Positions 8,310 through 15,177 of a stretch of DNA of 17,467 nt are shown here, one piece after another. The notes under the pieces are model-generated. The model was not told the DNA's origin, did no database searches, and was given only the letters and a program-made list of their open reading frames with translations. Source of the stretch: Spirochaetaceae bacterium. Its GTDB lineage: Bacteria > Spirochaetota > Spirochaetia > Treponematales > Rectinemataceae. The stretch is from the NCBI GenBank assembly GCA_003452735.1, contig DMNL01000154.1, forward strand, positions 1 to 17,467, written 5' to 3'. The position numbers and the translations under genes were made by a program. The first letter of the stretch is position 1, and each line of letters starts with the position of its first letter.

Positions 8310-10250
8310 TTATTTGTCGTCGTCGACCACTTTGTAATCGACATCGTCGGCATTCCGCGTCTGGTCGCCAGAGCCGGCAGAACTATCGGAAGCACTCTCT
8401 CCTGTAGCGCTGCCACTGCCAGCTTCTTCGCTTGCGGCACCTTGGGCCGAAGCGCTGCGGTACAATTCTTCTGACAGTCTATAGGATGCCTGTTTTAGGG
8501 CTTCGGTTTTCTGCTTGATGAGCTCAGTATCCTTGCCTTCCATTACATCCTTGAGCTCCTTTATGGCATTATCTACCGCAGTCTTTTCGCTCGCGCTTAT
8601 TTTATCTCCAACTTCCTTTAAGGATTTCTCAGTGCTATAGATGAGCGAATCAGCCTCATTGCGCGCATCGATGCGTTCCCGCTCACGCCTATCTTCTTCG
8701 GCATGAGCTTCGGCTTCTTTGACCATCTTTTCGATTTCAGCCTCATTGAGCCCGCTCGATGCCTCGATTCTGATCTTTTGCTCTTTGCCGGTTCCGAGAT
8801 CTTTTGCCGAAACATGTACAATTCCGTTTGCGTCGATATCGAAGGTCACCTCGATCTGTGGCACGCCGCGAGGCGCTGGAGGAATTCCAACAAGGTCAAA
8901 TCTCCCGAGCGTGCGGTTTTGCGCTGCCATCTCGCGCTCTCCCTGCAGTACATGAATGGATACGGCTGTCTGCCCATCCGCTGCTGTAGAGAATATCTGG
9001 CTCTTGCGGCATGGGATCGTCGTATTTCGCGGAATGAGACGCGTAAACACTCCGCCCAGTGTCTCGATACCAAGAGAAAGCGGCGTAACGTCGAGGAGGA
9101 GTACATCCTTGACGTCTCCACCCAAGATGCCTCCCTGGATCGCCGCGCCGATGGCAACTGCTTCGTCGGGATTGACCCCCTTGGAAGGCTCCTTACCGAA
9201 TATCTCGCGAACCATCTGCTGCACGCGAGGCATACGGGTCATACCACCTACGAGAATTATCTCGTCTATCTGTGAAGCCGTAAGCCCTGCATCTGCAAGT
9301 GCCTTAATGCAAGGCTCGCGGGTTCGCTCTATAAGGTCCATGCACATCTGTTCGAGCCTGGCCCTGGTGAGGCTTTTCTGTAAATGCTTTGGCCCGTTCG
9401 CGTCCGCGGTTATAAAGGGCAGATTAATCTCGGTTTGCTGCATATTGGAGAGCTCGATCTTGGCTTTTTCCGATGCCTCGCGCAAGCGCTGGACAGCCAT
9501 ACGATCTTTGGATAAATCGATGCCCGTATCGTTCTTGAATTCTTCTACTAACCAGTTCATAACTCGGCGGTCGAAATCGTCACCGCCAAGGTGAGTGTCG
9601 CCATTAGTCGATTTGACTTCGAATACGCCTTCTCCAAGCTCCAGAATCGAAATATCGAAGGTGCCGCCACCTAGGTCGTACACCGCAATGGTCTTTTCTT
9701 TTTTCTGATCCTTGTTGAAGCCGTAAGCAAGGCTTGCCGCCGTGGGTTCATTTATTATGCGCTTTACTTCGAGACCAGCTATTCGACCTGCATCTTTGGT
9801 GGCCTGTCGCTGTGAATCGTTGAAGTAGGCAGGAACCGTGATTACAGCTTCCGTAACCGGCTCACCCAGGTAATCTTCCGCGGTCTTTTTCATTTTCTGA
9901 AGAATGAAGGCGCTGATCTCCTGAGGGCTGTAGAGCTTGCCACCAGCCTCGATGCGCACATCATTGCCATTATCTATTACCTTGAATGGAACAAGCTTGA
10001 TCTCATTCAAGATCTCACTATAGCGGCGACCCATGAATCTCTTTATCGAAAATACAGTATTCTCTGCATTTGTGATCATCTGGTTCTTGGCGGGTTGGCC
10101 TACGAGCCTCTCGCCTTTTGCGGTAAAGGCAACAACAGAAGGCGTTGTCCTTTGTCCTTCAGAATTGGCAATTACAATAGGCTCTCCTCCCTCCATCACT
10201 GCGACACAGGAATTGGTGGTGCCCAAATCAATGCCGATAATTCTACCCAT
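8310..10250 (-). CDS. dnaK: Chaperone protein DnaK (Hsp70)
   Basis: A full-length 646-residue Hsp70. The ATPase domain (1 to about 385) starts with the phosphate-loop signature [14 protein letters not shown] and carries the DLGGGTFD and [10 protein letters not shown] blocks. The inter-domain linker around [15 protein letters not shown] follows, then the beta substrate-binding domain, the helical lid, and a Gly/Ser/Ala-rich tail that ends in an acidic [11 protein letters not shown]. It binds exposed hydrophobic stretches of proteins in the cytoplasm, driven by DnaJ and by nucleotide exchange through GrpE, both encoded beside it. The ATG has AAGGAG 8 bases upstream. It lies 74 bases downstream of grpE with no terminator between, so they are probably cotranscribed. 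Nothing looks degenerate. Confidence 0.98.
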   Translation of the reverse strand: MGRIIGIDLGTTNSCVAVMEGGEPIVIANSEGQRTTPSVVAFTAKGERLVGQPAKNQMITNAENTVFSIKRFMGRRYSEILNEIKLVPFKVIDNGNDVRIEAGGKLYSPQEISAFILQKMKKTAEDYLGEPVTEAVITVPAYFNDSQRQATKDAGRIAGLEVKRIINEPTAASLAYGFNKDQKKEKTIAVYDLGGGTFDISILELGEGVFEVKSTNGDTHLGGDDFDRRVMNWLVEEFKNDTGIDLSKDRMAVQRLREASEKAKIELSNMQQTEINLPFITADANGPKHLQKSLTRARLEQMCMDLIERTREPCIKALADAGLTASQIDEIILVGGMTRMPRVQQMVREIFGKEPSKGVNPDEAVAIGAAIQGGILGGDVKDVLLLDVTPLSLGIETLGGVFTRLIPRNTTIPCRKSQIFSTAADGQTAVSIHVLQGEREMAAQNRTLGRFDLVGIPPAPRGVPQIEVTFDIDANGIVHVSAKDLGTGKEQKIRIEASSGLNEAEIEKMVKEAEAHAEEDRRERERIDARNEADSLIYSTEKSLKEVGDKISASEKTAVDNAIKELKDVMEGKDTELIKQKTEALKQASYRLSEELYRSASAQGAASEEAGSGSATGESASDSSAGSGDQTRNADDVDYKVVDDDK

Positions 10251-10324
10251 ATTTCTTTCTCCTTCTTTCTTGTCTATCTAATCTAAAAGTTACAAAACTA
10301 TCTACTACAAAGCAAATCAAACTC

Positions 10325-11056
10325 TTATCCTAAAGAGCTATTCTCCCCTGCACCTTCAAATGATGCAGAATCTTGAGTCTCTCCTCGTGCCTCTGTGGTT
10401 TTAGATGGAGCTCCCGCAGGGTTGTCTGGCATCATAACCTTAACCTTAGCTGTACGAATAACTCGATCATGCAACTTATATCCGGGCAAGAACTCTTGGG
10501 TCACTTTTGGTTCATGCACATCGCCTTTCTCGGAGAACATCGCTTCGTGCAAATGCGGATCAAAAGCAGTCCCTTCGGCCTTATATTGCTTGAGGCCATA
10601 TTTCTTGGAGAGAGTATCATAAAGCCTTCTCTGTATGAGGCGAATGCCTTCGATGACTTTTTCTACATCTTTATGATTCTGCGCAACTGCATCCAGAGAT
10701 CGATCGAAATCATCGAGCACCGGTATAAGATCATTCAAAAGCGTAGAGACAGCATATTGTTGGAATTCTTCTTTTTCTTTTACAACCCGTTTTCTAAAAT
10801 TAACTTGCTCGGCGAGCGTGCGCAGATACTTGTCGTTCAACTCTTCGAGTTGAGCCTTGAGTCGCTCTATCTCTGCATTAGCTGCCGCAAGCTGAGATTC
10901 TAGATCTGTGGCAGACTGATCCACCTGTTTAGGCTCCGCTTCATGTTCTATTTTGGACTCTGGAGCCGAAGGCGAATTCTTCGGGTTTTGAGCTTGAGAG
11001 TTCTCCTGGTTTCTCATTTCCGATTGTTGTTCTTCTTCATGCTTATGCTTAGACAT
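10325..11056 (-). CDS. grpE: Nucleotide exchange factor GrpE
   Basis: A 243-residue GrpE, longer than the about 200 residues of E. coli because of a hydrophilic, low-complexity N-terminus (about 1-55, rich in Gln, Glu, Asn, Ser) and a disordered-looking tail of about 38 residues. The core is a long helix and coiled coil (LAAANAEIERLKAQLEELND) followed by the helical bundle and the beta-wing with the conserved EGTAFDPHLHEAM and VTQEFLPGYKLHDRVIR blocks. It is a dimeric thermosensor-type factor that releases ADP from DnaK. GGGTGA lies about 4 bases before the ATG. It is the first gene of the minus-strand chaperone operon and is divergent from rpoN. No hrcA is present beside it. Confidence 0.96.
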   Translation of the reverse strand: MSKHKHEEEQQSEMRNQENSQAQNPKNSPSAPESKIEHEAEPKQVDQSATDLESQLAAANAEIERLKAQLEELNDKYLRTLAEQVNFRKRVVKEKEEFQQYAVSTLLNDLIPVLDDFDRSLDAVAQNHKDVEKVIEGIRLIQRRLYDTLSKKYGLKQYKAEGTAFDPHLHEAMFSEKGDVHEPKVTQEFLPGYKLHDRVIRTAKVKVMMPDNPAGAPSKTTEARGETQDSASFEGAGENSSLG

Positions 11057-11101
11057 TCTTCACCCTATTAATAGAAAATTTTATTGTGGTCTTTCCTAAA
11101 G

Positions 11102-11131
11102 AAAATACTAATTAAAAATCATGATCGTCAA
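11102..11131 (-). promoter_or_regulatory. Sigma-70-like promoter candidate for grpE-dnaK-dnaJ
   Basis: On the minus strand TTGACG (11131-11126) and TATTTT (11107-11102) are 18 bases apart, predicting a start near 11095 and a leader of about 40 bases to grpE. The -35 matches five of six positions and the -10 four of six. No CIRCE element (TTAGCACTC-N9-GAGTGCTAA) and no sigma-32-type promoter were found between grpE and rpoN. Confidence 0.45.
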
Positions 11132-11208
11132 TACAAATGCTGCAATCATTCGTAAGATTTTTTCATTGGATGTCAAAATTCAGCAAGGCGCGTGAAACCC
11201 GCTCATCC

Positions 11209-11236
11209 TTGACATTCGAGGAAAGTGTCGTACATT
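11209..11236 (+). promoter_or_regulatory. rpoN: Sigma-70-like promoter candidate for rpoN
   Basis: A perfect -35, TTGACA (11209-11214), is followed after 16 bases by TACATT (11231-11236). Transcription would start near 11243, only a few bases before the AAGGAG (11246-11251) that serves the TTG start at 11260. If correct, the open frame upstream of 11260 is not part of RpoN. Confidence 0.5.
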
Positions 11237-11259
11237 TAATAGTAGAAGGAGAGTACGCA

Positions 11260-12609
11260 TTGCAATCCCAAAGACCGGTTCTTGTACAACAGCAACGCTT
11301 AAGACTTAACCCGAGAATGGTACAAGCAATACATCTGCTCGCCCTCCCTCTGCAAGAACTCGCCGAACAGATAAATCAGGAGCTCGAGGAAAATCCAGCG
11401 CTCGAACTACTAACCGACTCAAGCGAGATCTCGCTCGATTTCATGGAATCGCGCATAGATAATACTGCAGAAAAAGAGAACAACCTCAATGAAGCCGAGT
11501 ACTCCGACGATATATACGGATTCAATACCGAAGATATCGATAATAATGCCATAATAGAACAAACGATAGCAACCGAAGAGTCGCTCCAAGAACACCTACT
11601 TGGCCAGCTTGGACTCTTGCCTATCAATGAACAAGAGCGAAAAATCGCAGAACGGATCATCCAAAATATCGATGAAAATGGTTTTCATATTCTGCCGCCT
11701 TCGGAACTATGCAATGATTGCGACCCTGAGACTCTAAATCGCTTGCTATATCTCCTGCAAAGACTCGATCCGCCAGGTACCTGCACTTCAGACTTCCGTG
11801 AAAGCCTCATGGTACAAGCAGAGATGTCCTCCTCTGCTCCTCCAAAGACGATCGATGTCATTAAGGATCACTTCGAGGACTTAAGACTTCGCAACCGAAG
11901 CCCGATTAAAAAAGCGCTAGGTATAGATGATCGTCAGCTCGATCGTATAGTTGAATTCATTCGAACCTTGGAACCATTCCCCGGTCGCTCATTCTCCAAA
12001 GTCCGTCCCCGTTATATTGTGCCAGATATCGCGATGTGGCTGGAGGATGGCGAAATCAAAGTGCGATTAAATGAGGATTTCGTTCCCAAGCTCGGAATCA
12101 ATCGCCTATATAGCGAGCTTGCTTCTCAGCAAGCAAAAGGCGAGGCTGAGAGATTTGCCCGCGAAAAGGTTGAAAATGCGCGCTTTTTTATCAATAGCAT
12201 AAAAAAGCGCAATGAAACTTTGTTAAAAACCGCCTATGCCATTGCCGAAGCCCAGAGAGATTTCTTCGTGGCTGGGCCAAAGGCACTCAAACCCCTTACA
12301 TTAAAAGAAATTGCGGAAAAGATCGGAGTTCACGAAGCGACAGTTTCTCGCGTCGCCAATGGCAAATATGTGCAGACCGACTGGGGCACTTTCGAAATGC
12401 GCCGTTTTTTTACCAATGCTATAAATCAAGAAAAGGGCGAAAACATCTCCAAGGAGGCAGCAAAGGCCGAGATTTCTCAGATAATTCAGGAACTCGAAAC
12501 GAGGGGTGAAAAAATCTCCGATCGTATCATTTCTGAAATCCTCGCCCGGCGAGGAATAAAAATCGCACGCCGGACGGTGGCCAAATATCGTGGCGAGCTC
12601 GGAAAATAG
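11260..12609 (+). CDS. rpoN: RNA polymerase sigma-54 factor RpoN
   Basis: Sigma-54 directs RNA polymerase to -24/-12 promoters and needs AAA+ activators to open DNA. From the chosen start the protein is 449 residues. Region I is the Gln/Leu-rich activator-interacting segment (QQQRLRLNPRMVQAIHLLALPLQELAEQI, seen in pieces), followed by an acidic stretch, the core-binding domain, a helix-turn-helix (LKEIAEKIGVHEATVSRVAN) and the RpoN box ARRTVAKYR at 436-444 near the C-terminus. The frame stays open up to an ATG at 11137, but that extra 41-residue stretch lacks family similarity. The TTG at 11260 has AAGGAG 8 bases upstream and a promoter just before that. hpf follows after 65 bases. No sigma-54 activator gene is in the window. 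Confidence 0.95.
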   Translation: MQSQRPVLVQQQRLRLNPRMVQAIHLLALPLQELAEQINQELEENPALELLTDSSEISLDFMESRIDNTAEKENNLNEAEYSDDIYGFNTEDIDNNAIIEQTIATEESLQEHLLGQLGLLPINEQERKIAERIIQNIDENGFHILPPSELCNDCDPETLNRLLYLLQRLDPPGTCTSDFRESLMVQAEMSSSAPPKTIDVIKDHFEDLRLRNRSPIKKALGIDDRQLDRIVEFIRTLEPFPGRSFSKVRPRYIVPDIAMWLEDGEIKVRLNEDFVPKLGINRLYSELASQQAKGEAERFAREKVENARFFINSIKKRNETLLKTAYAIAEAQRDFFVAGPKALKPLTLKEIAEKIGVHEATVSRVANGKYVQTDWGTFEMRRFFTNAINQEKGENISKEAAKAEISQIIQELETRGEKISDRIISEILARRGIKIARRTVAKYRGELGK

Positions 12610-12629
12610 ACCGAGCTAATGATTCCTAT

Positions 12630-12651
12630 GCGCATGGCCTAGCCATAGCGT
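12630..12651 (+). other. Short hairpin between rpoN and hpf
   Basis: GCGCATGGC (12630-12638) can pair with GCCAT-A-GCGT (12642-12651) with one bulged A and a 3-base loop. No T-run follows, so readthrough from rpoN into hpf is likely. It could be an RNA-processing or stability element; the pairing is seen, any role is a guess. Confidence 0.3.
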
Positions 12652-12674
12652 AAGCAATTCTTGAGGAGGTCATT

Positions 12675-12971
12675 ATGAATATCGACGTTCGTTCTGTGCA
12701 CTTCGATCTTAGTGAGCAAAGTAGAGAGTATTTGAACACGAAAATAAGCCGGATCGATTACGCAAAGGACATGATCGTCGATCTTCTCTTCGTCTTTACT
12801 AAAGACGCTAGGCGGTTCCGCTTGGAGGTAACCGCAAACTTTCGATGGGGCAAACAGGCGCACATCATTGTTACCTCTCCAGAACTAAATGTGGGCATCG
12901 ATGTGCTTATCGACAAGCTAGATCATAAAATCGTAAAGGAAAAAGAAAAGATTCAGAAAAAGAATAAGTGA
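12675..12971 (+). CDS. hpf: Short-form ribosome hibernation promoting factor
   Basis: A 98-residue protein of the HPF/RaiA (sigma-54 modulation) family. It starts with the strand-helix pattern typical of the family (NIDVRSVHFDLSEQSREYLNTKISRI) and ends in a Lys-rich tail. Such proteins bind the decoding site of the 30S subunit and hold idle ribosomes as 100S or inactive 70S particles in slow growth. It is the short form, without the C-terminal dimerisation domain of long HPF. AGGAGGT (12664-12670) lies 4 bases before the ATG. Position directly after rpoN is a long-standing conserved arrangement in many bacteria. A long-loop terminator-like structure follows. Confidence 0.92.
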   Translation: MNIDVRSVHFDLSEQSREYLNTKISRIDYAKDMIVDLLFVFTKDARRFRLEVTANFRWGKQAHIIVTSPELNVGIDVLIDKLDHKIVKEKEKIQKKNK

Positions 12972-12984
12972 GAGAAGCTTGCAC

Positions 12985-13079
12985 GGCGGCGGTTCTTCAT
13001 GCAGACGGAGGCCAAAAAACAGCTCAAGAATGAGGCCTTTCGAGACTGCCATTGCAGCCGGCTGAGAACCGCCGTTTTT
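12985..13079 (+). terminator. Long-loop structured terminator, possible small RNA, after hpf
   Basis: CGGCGGTTCT (12987-12996) pairs perfectly with AGAACCGCCG (13065-13074), and the stem is followed directly by TTTTT (13075-13079). Two G-U pairs can extend it. The loop is 68 bases and is itself structured: GGAGGCC (13007-13013) with GGCCTTT (13034-13040), flanked by GCAG (13001-13004) with CTGC (13046-13049), and then the 10-bp palindrome CAGCCGGCTG (13055-13064). This would end the rpoN-hpf transcript. The unusual size also fits the 3' end of, or an independent, small RNA. It does not resemble SRP RNA, 6S RNA or tmRNA as far as I can tell. Confidence 0.6.
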
Positions 13080-13087
13080 ATATTAGA

Positions 13088-13116
13088 TTTACCACTCTTG
13101 CAGGATGATGTAGAAT
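13088..13116 (+). promoter_or_regulatory. Sigma-70-like promoter candidate for hprK
   Basis: TTTACC (13088-13093) and TAGAAT (13111-13116) are 17 bases apart, matching four and five of six consensus positions. The expected start, 6-7 bases after the -10, falls on or next to the GTG start codon of hprK at 13123. Confidence 0.45.
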
Positions 13117-13122
13117 AATATT

Positions 13123-14121
13123 GTGAAAGAAAAAGAACCTGTCAATTTTACTGTCCTCGATCTTCTTAGCCTCGAACTAAAGGAGCAAAACGATCTCAAG
13201 CTCCAATGCATAGCGGGTCGAGCCGGACTTAGTAGAGAGATCAGTGTACCCGACCTGAATAGACCGGGGTTAGCTTTAGCGGGATTCTACGATTCATTTG
13301 CTTGGGAGCGGTTGCAAATATTCGGGCGAGGCGAGAGCGCTTATCTCCATAAAATCGAAGAAGACGGAGTTGCCGCTCAGATATACGAAAAGCTTTTCTC
13401 ATACCAAATCCCTTGTTGCATTTTTACCAACGACATTAGACCGACCGATCTCTTTATCGCAGCCGCCGAAGCCGTAGGCTGCCCTGTACTTACGACTGAA
13501 CTGAATTCGATGGAATTATCCATTCGGATCATTCGAATTCTTCACGATATCTTCGCGCCAAAAATGATTATGCATGGCGTGCTAGTCGAAGTTTTCGGCA
13601 TAGGAATATTGTTGATAGGCGAATCAGGCGTAGGAAAGAGCGAGACAGCTTTGGCATTGATCGAAAGAGGCCATAGGCTTGTGGCCGACGATGTTGTGGA
13701 GATACATTGCCTTAATGGCAGCATGCTCATGGGCCAGGGGACAAACAAGGTAATAGGCCATCACATGGAGATACGAGGTCTCGGAATCATCAATGTGACA
13801 CATCTATTCGGAGTAGGCGCCATTCGAGACAAAAAACAGATACAACTCGTAATACAAATCGAAGATTGGGATCCAAAGAAGGTCTACGACCGAATCGGCA
13901 CAGACGAATTAACCATGGAAATACTCGGCGTAAAGGTTCCGAAGCTTGAAATCCCTGTAAAACCTGGCCGCAATTTAGCTATCATAATAGAAACGGCTGC
14001 GATGAACGAGCGACTAAAAAAAATGGGATATCACAGCGCAAGAGAATTCAATCAGAATATCCTGCGGTGGCTCGAAAGTGAGAGCGCTCGCACCATGTAT
14101 TTTTCCCGAGACGATTATTAG
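13123..14121 (+). CDS. hprK: HPr kinase/phosphorylase
   Basis: A 332-residue HprK, a bifunctional enzyme that phosphorylates HPr on Ser46 with ATP or pyrophosphate and removes that phosphate with inorganic phosphate. The N-terminal half (1 to about 140) is the MurF-like domain. The catalytic half has His151, the Walker A loop GESGVGKS (166-173, Lys172), Asp189-Asp190, the family block around MEIRGLGIINV and the late PVKPGRN motif. The spacings His-Lys (21) and Lys-Asp (17) equal those of the Lactobacillus casei enzyme. The GTG at 13123 has no ribosome binding site at a usable distance (the nearest AGGA is 17 bases away), while a promoter -10 is 6 bases upstream, so the mRNA may be leaderless. 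Its substrate HPr is encoded next, after 97 bases. Confidence 0.96.
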   Translation: MKEKEPVNFTVLDLLSLELKEQNDLKLQCIAGRAGLSREISVPDLNRPGLALAGFYDSFAWERLQIFGRGESAYLHKIEEDGVAAQIYEKLFSYQIPCCIFTNDIRPTDLFIAAAEAVGCPVLTTELNSMELSIRIIRILHDIFAPKMIMHGVLVEVFGIGILLIGESGVGKSETALALIERGHRLVADDVVEIHCLNGSMLMGQGTNKVIGHHMEIRGLGIINVTHLFGVGAIRDKKQIQLVIQIEDWDPKKVYDRIGTDELTMEILGVKVPKLEIPVKPGRNLAIIIETAAMNERLKKMGYHSAREFNQNILRWLESESARTMYFSRDDY

Positions 14122-14150
14122 ATTTTTTTACTCATGTATTGTTGACCTTA

Positions 14151-14180
14151 TTGAATGCAAGCCTGCATTCGAAGTATCAT
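14151..14180 (+). promoter_or_regulatory. ptsH promoter candidate with an embedded palindrome
   Basis: TTGAAT (14151-14156) and TATCAT (14175-14180) are 18 bases apart, matching four and five of six consensus positions. Overlapping the -35 and spacer is a perfect inverted repeat, GAATGCA (14153-14159) and TGCATTC (14164-14170), around a 4-base centre. No T-run follows, so it is a poor terminator; its position between -35 and -10 suggests an operator. A T-run at 14123-14129 after hprK has no stem in front of it. Confidence 0.45.
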
Positions 14181-14218
14181 GACTGACATTGGCCTTGAAT
14201 CTTCTACTTGGAGCCCTT

Positions 14219-14491
14219 ATGGTAGAGCTAGAGACAACAATTAAGAATCGTGCCGGTATCCATGCCCGTCCTTCTGCGCTTATAGCCCAAACTGCAATCA
14301 AATTTGCATCTCGTATATATCTCGAAAAAGAAGGAAACAGGATCAATGCTAAATCCATAATGGGAATAATTACTCTAGCCGCGAGCTTCGGCACCAAAAT
14401 CAAGATAATAGCCGATGGCCCCGATGAGCAGGATGCGGTAAAAGCCATAGCAGAACTCTTCGAATCCGGCTTCAACGAAGAGCTCGGGTAA
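14219..14491 (+). CDS. ptsH: Phosphocarrier protein HPr
   Basis: A 90-residue HPr, the small phosphocarrier between enzyme I and the EII proteins of the sugar phosphotransferase system. His15 in AGIHARP is the site phosphorylated by enzyme I. Ser46, in NAKSIMG, is the HprK target and sits at exactly the canonical number when translation starts at 14219. That start has GGAG (14210-14213) 5 bases upstream; a longer in-frame reading from a TTG at 14189 would put ten extra residues ahead of a normal HPr N-terminus. The gene follows hprK, so kinase and substrate are encoded together. No enzyme I or EII gene is in the window, so it could serve sugar transport or mainly regulation. Confidence 0.95.
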   Translation: MVELETTIKNRAGIHARPSALIAQTAIKFASRIYLEKEGNRINAKSIMGIITLAASFGTKIKIIADGPDEQDAVKAIAELFESGFNEELG

Positions 14492-14533
14492 AAAAGGGCC
14501 TATAGAAATAAAGGGCTTGCGTGTTTTGGCATT

Positions 14534-14561
14534 CTGTGCTGTATACTATACAAAGGCACAG
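14534..14561 (+). promoter_or_regulatory. Palindromic site in the lexA promoter, likely LexA operator
   Basis: The core TGTATA (14540-14545), one C, then TATACA (14547-14552) is a perfect 13-base odd palindrome. CTGTGC (14534-14539) adjoins it on the left, and its exact complement GCACAG (14556-14561) lies three bases beyond it on the right. The centre resembles the E. coli SOS box (CTGT-N8-ACAG) but is one base shorter. It lies 10-37 bases before the lexA start and contains -10-like hexamers (TATACT, TATACA) with TTGGCA at 14526-14531 upstream, so bound protein would block the promoter. Confidence 0.6.
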
Positions 14562-14570
14562 GAGTCTGCA

Positions 14571-15173
14571 TTGAAAGATCTCACTGATCGACAGAGACAA
14601 ATCCTTAGCTTCATCCAGGAGCACATTCAGAAAAATAACTATCCACCAACGGTAAGAGAAACAGCGCGTGCCTTCTCAATCTCGGTCAAGGGTGCTTACG
14701 ATCACATAAAGGCTCTCGAGAAAAAAGGTTACATCAAAACCGCTGAGAAACGCTCTCGAGCAATCGAGTTGATCTCTCCACCTAAAGACAATGCAGCTGT
14801 AGTGGAGATTCCGCTTTTGGGCGAAATCGCGGCCGGCAAGCCCATCTTCGCAGACGAAAATTTCGAGAAAACCATCTCTATTCCAGCCGAATTCGTAAGT
14901 AATCATATTCCTCACTTTGCGCTTAGGGTAAATGGCGACAGCATGATTGGTGCTGGAATTCTTTCGGGAGATATCGCCATAATCGAACAAAGCGAGACGG
15001 CAAAGAATGGCGATATCGTTGTAGCCCTTCTAGATGAAAACGTAACGCTCAAGCGATTTTATATCGAAAGCAACCGCTACAAGCTACAAGCAGAAAATTT
15101 AAGCTATGCTCCAATCTATACCCAGGATCTGAGGATACTTGGCAGACTTCGCGGTATATATAGGAGCTATTGA
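14571..15173 (+). CDS. lexA: LexA SOS repressor (autocleaving, peptidase S24)
   Basis: A 200-residue repressor, almost the length of E. coli LexA (202). The winged helix-turn-helix spans about 1-65 (LTDRQRQILSFIQEHI at the front, KALEKKGYI in the wing region). The self-cleavage bond is Ala88-Gly89 in EIAAGKP. The catalytic Ser124 (in GDSM) and Lys161 (in NVTLKRF) lie 36 and 73 residues after Ala... the same spacing pattern as Ser119 and Lys156 with cleavage at 84-85 in E. coli. Start: TTG at 14571 with AGGAG ending 6 bases upstream; the longer in-frame reading from TTG 14517 would run through the operator-like palindrome. On DNA damage, RecA filaments trigger cleavage. holA starts 4 bases after its stop, so that gene may share its control. 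Confidence 0.95.
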   Translation: MKDLTDRQRQILSFIQEHIQKNNYPPTVRETARAFSISVKGAYDHIKALEKKGYIKTAEKRSRAIELISPPKDNAAVVEIPLLGEIAAGKPIFADENFEKTISIPAEFVSNHIPHFALRVNGDSMIGAGILSGDIAIIEQSETAKNGDIVVALLDENVTLKRFYIESNRYKLQAENLSYAPIYTQDLRILGRLRGIYRSY

Positions 15174-15177
15174 TCCC

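Noticed and set aside
8703..9594. Open frames antisense to dnaK (190 and 212 codons)
   Set aside because: They are shadows of a strongly conserved Hsp70 gene on the opposite strand; no ribosome binding site or recognisable domain.
11057..11136. CIRCE element upstream of grpE
   Set aside because: Looked for TTAGCACTC-N9-GAGTGCTAA and near matches on both strands; none seen.
11137..11259. N-terminal extension of RpoN from the ATG at 11137
   Set aside because: The family N-terminus begins around 11260, where a TTG has a good ribosome binding site and a promoter just upstream; the extra residues look unrelated to sigma-54.
12985..13079. SRP RNA, 6S RNA or tmRNA in the hpf-hprK gap
   Set aside because: The conserved cores I would expect (for example the SRP tetraloop region or the tmRNA tRNA-like ends) are absent; kept only as a long-loop terminator or unidentified RNA.
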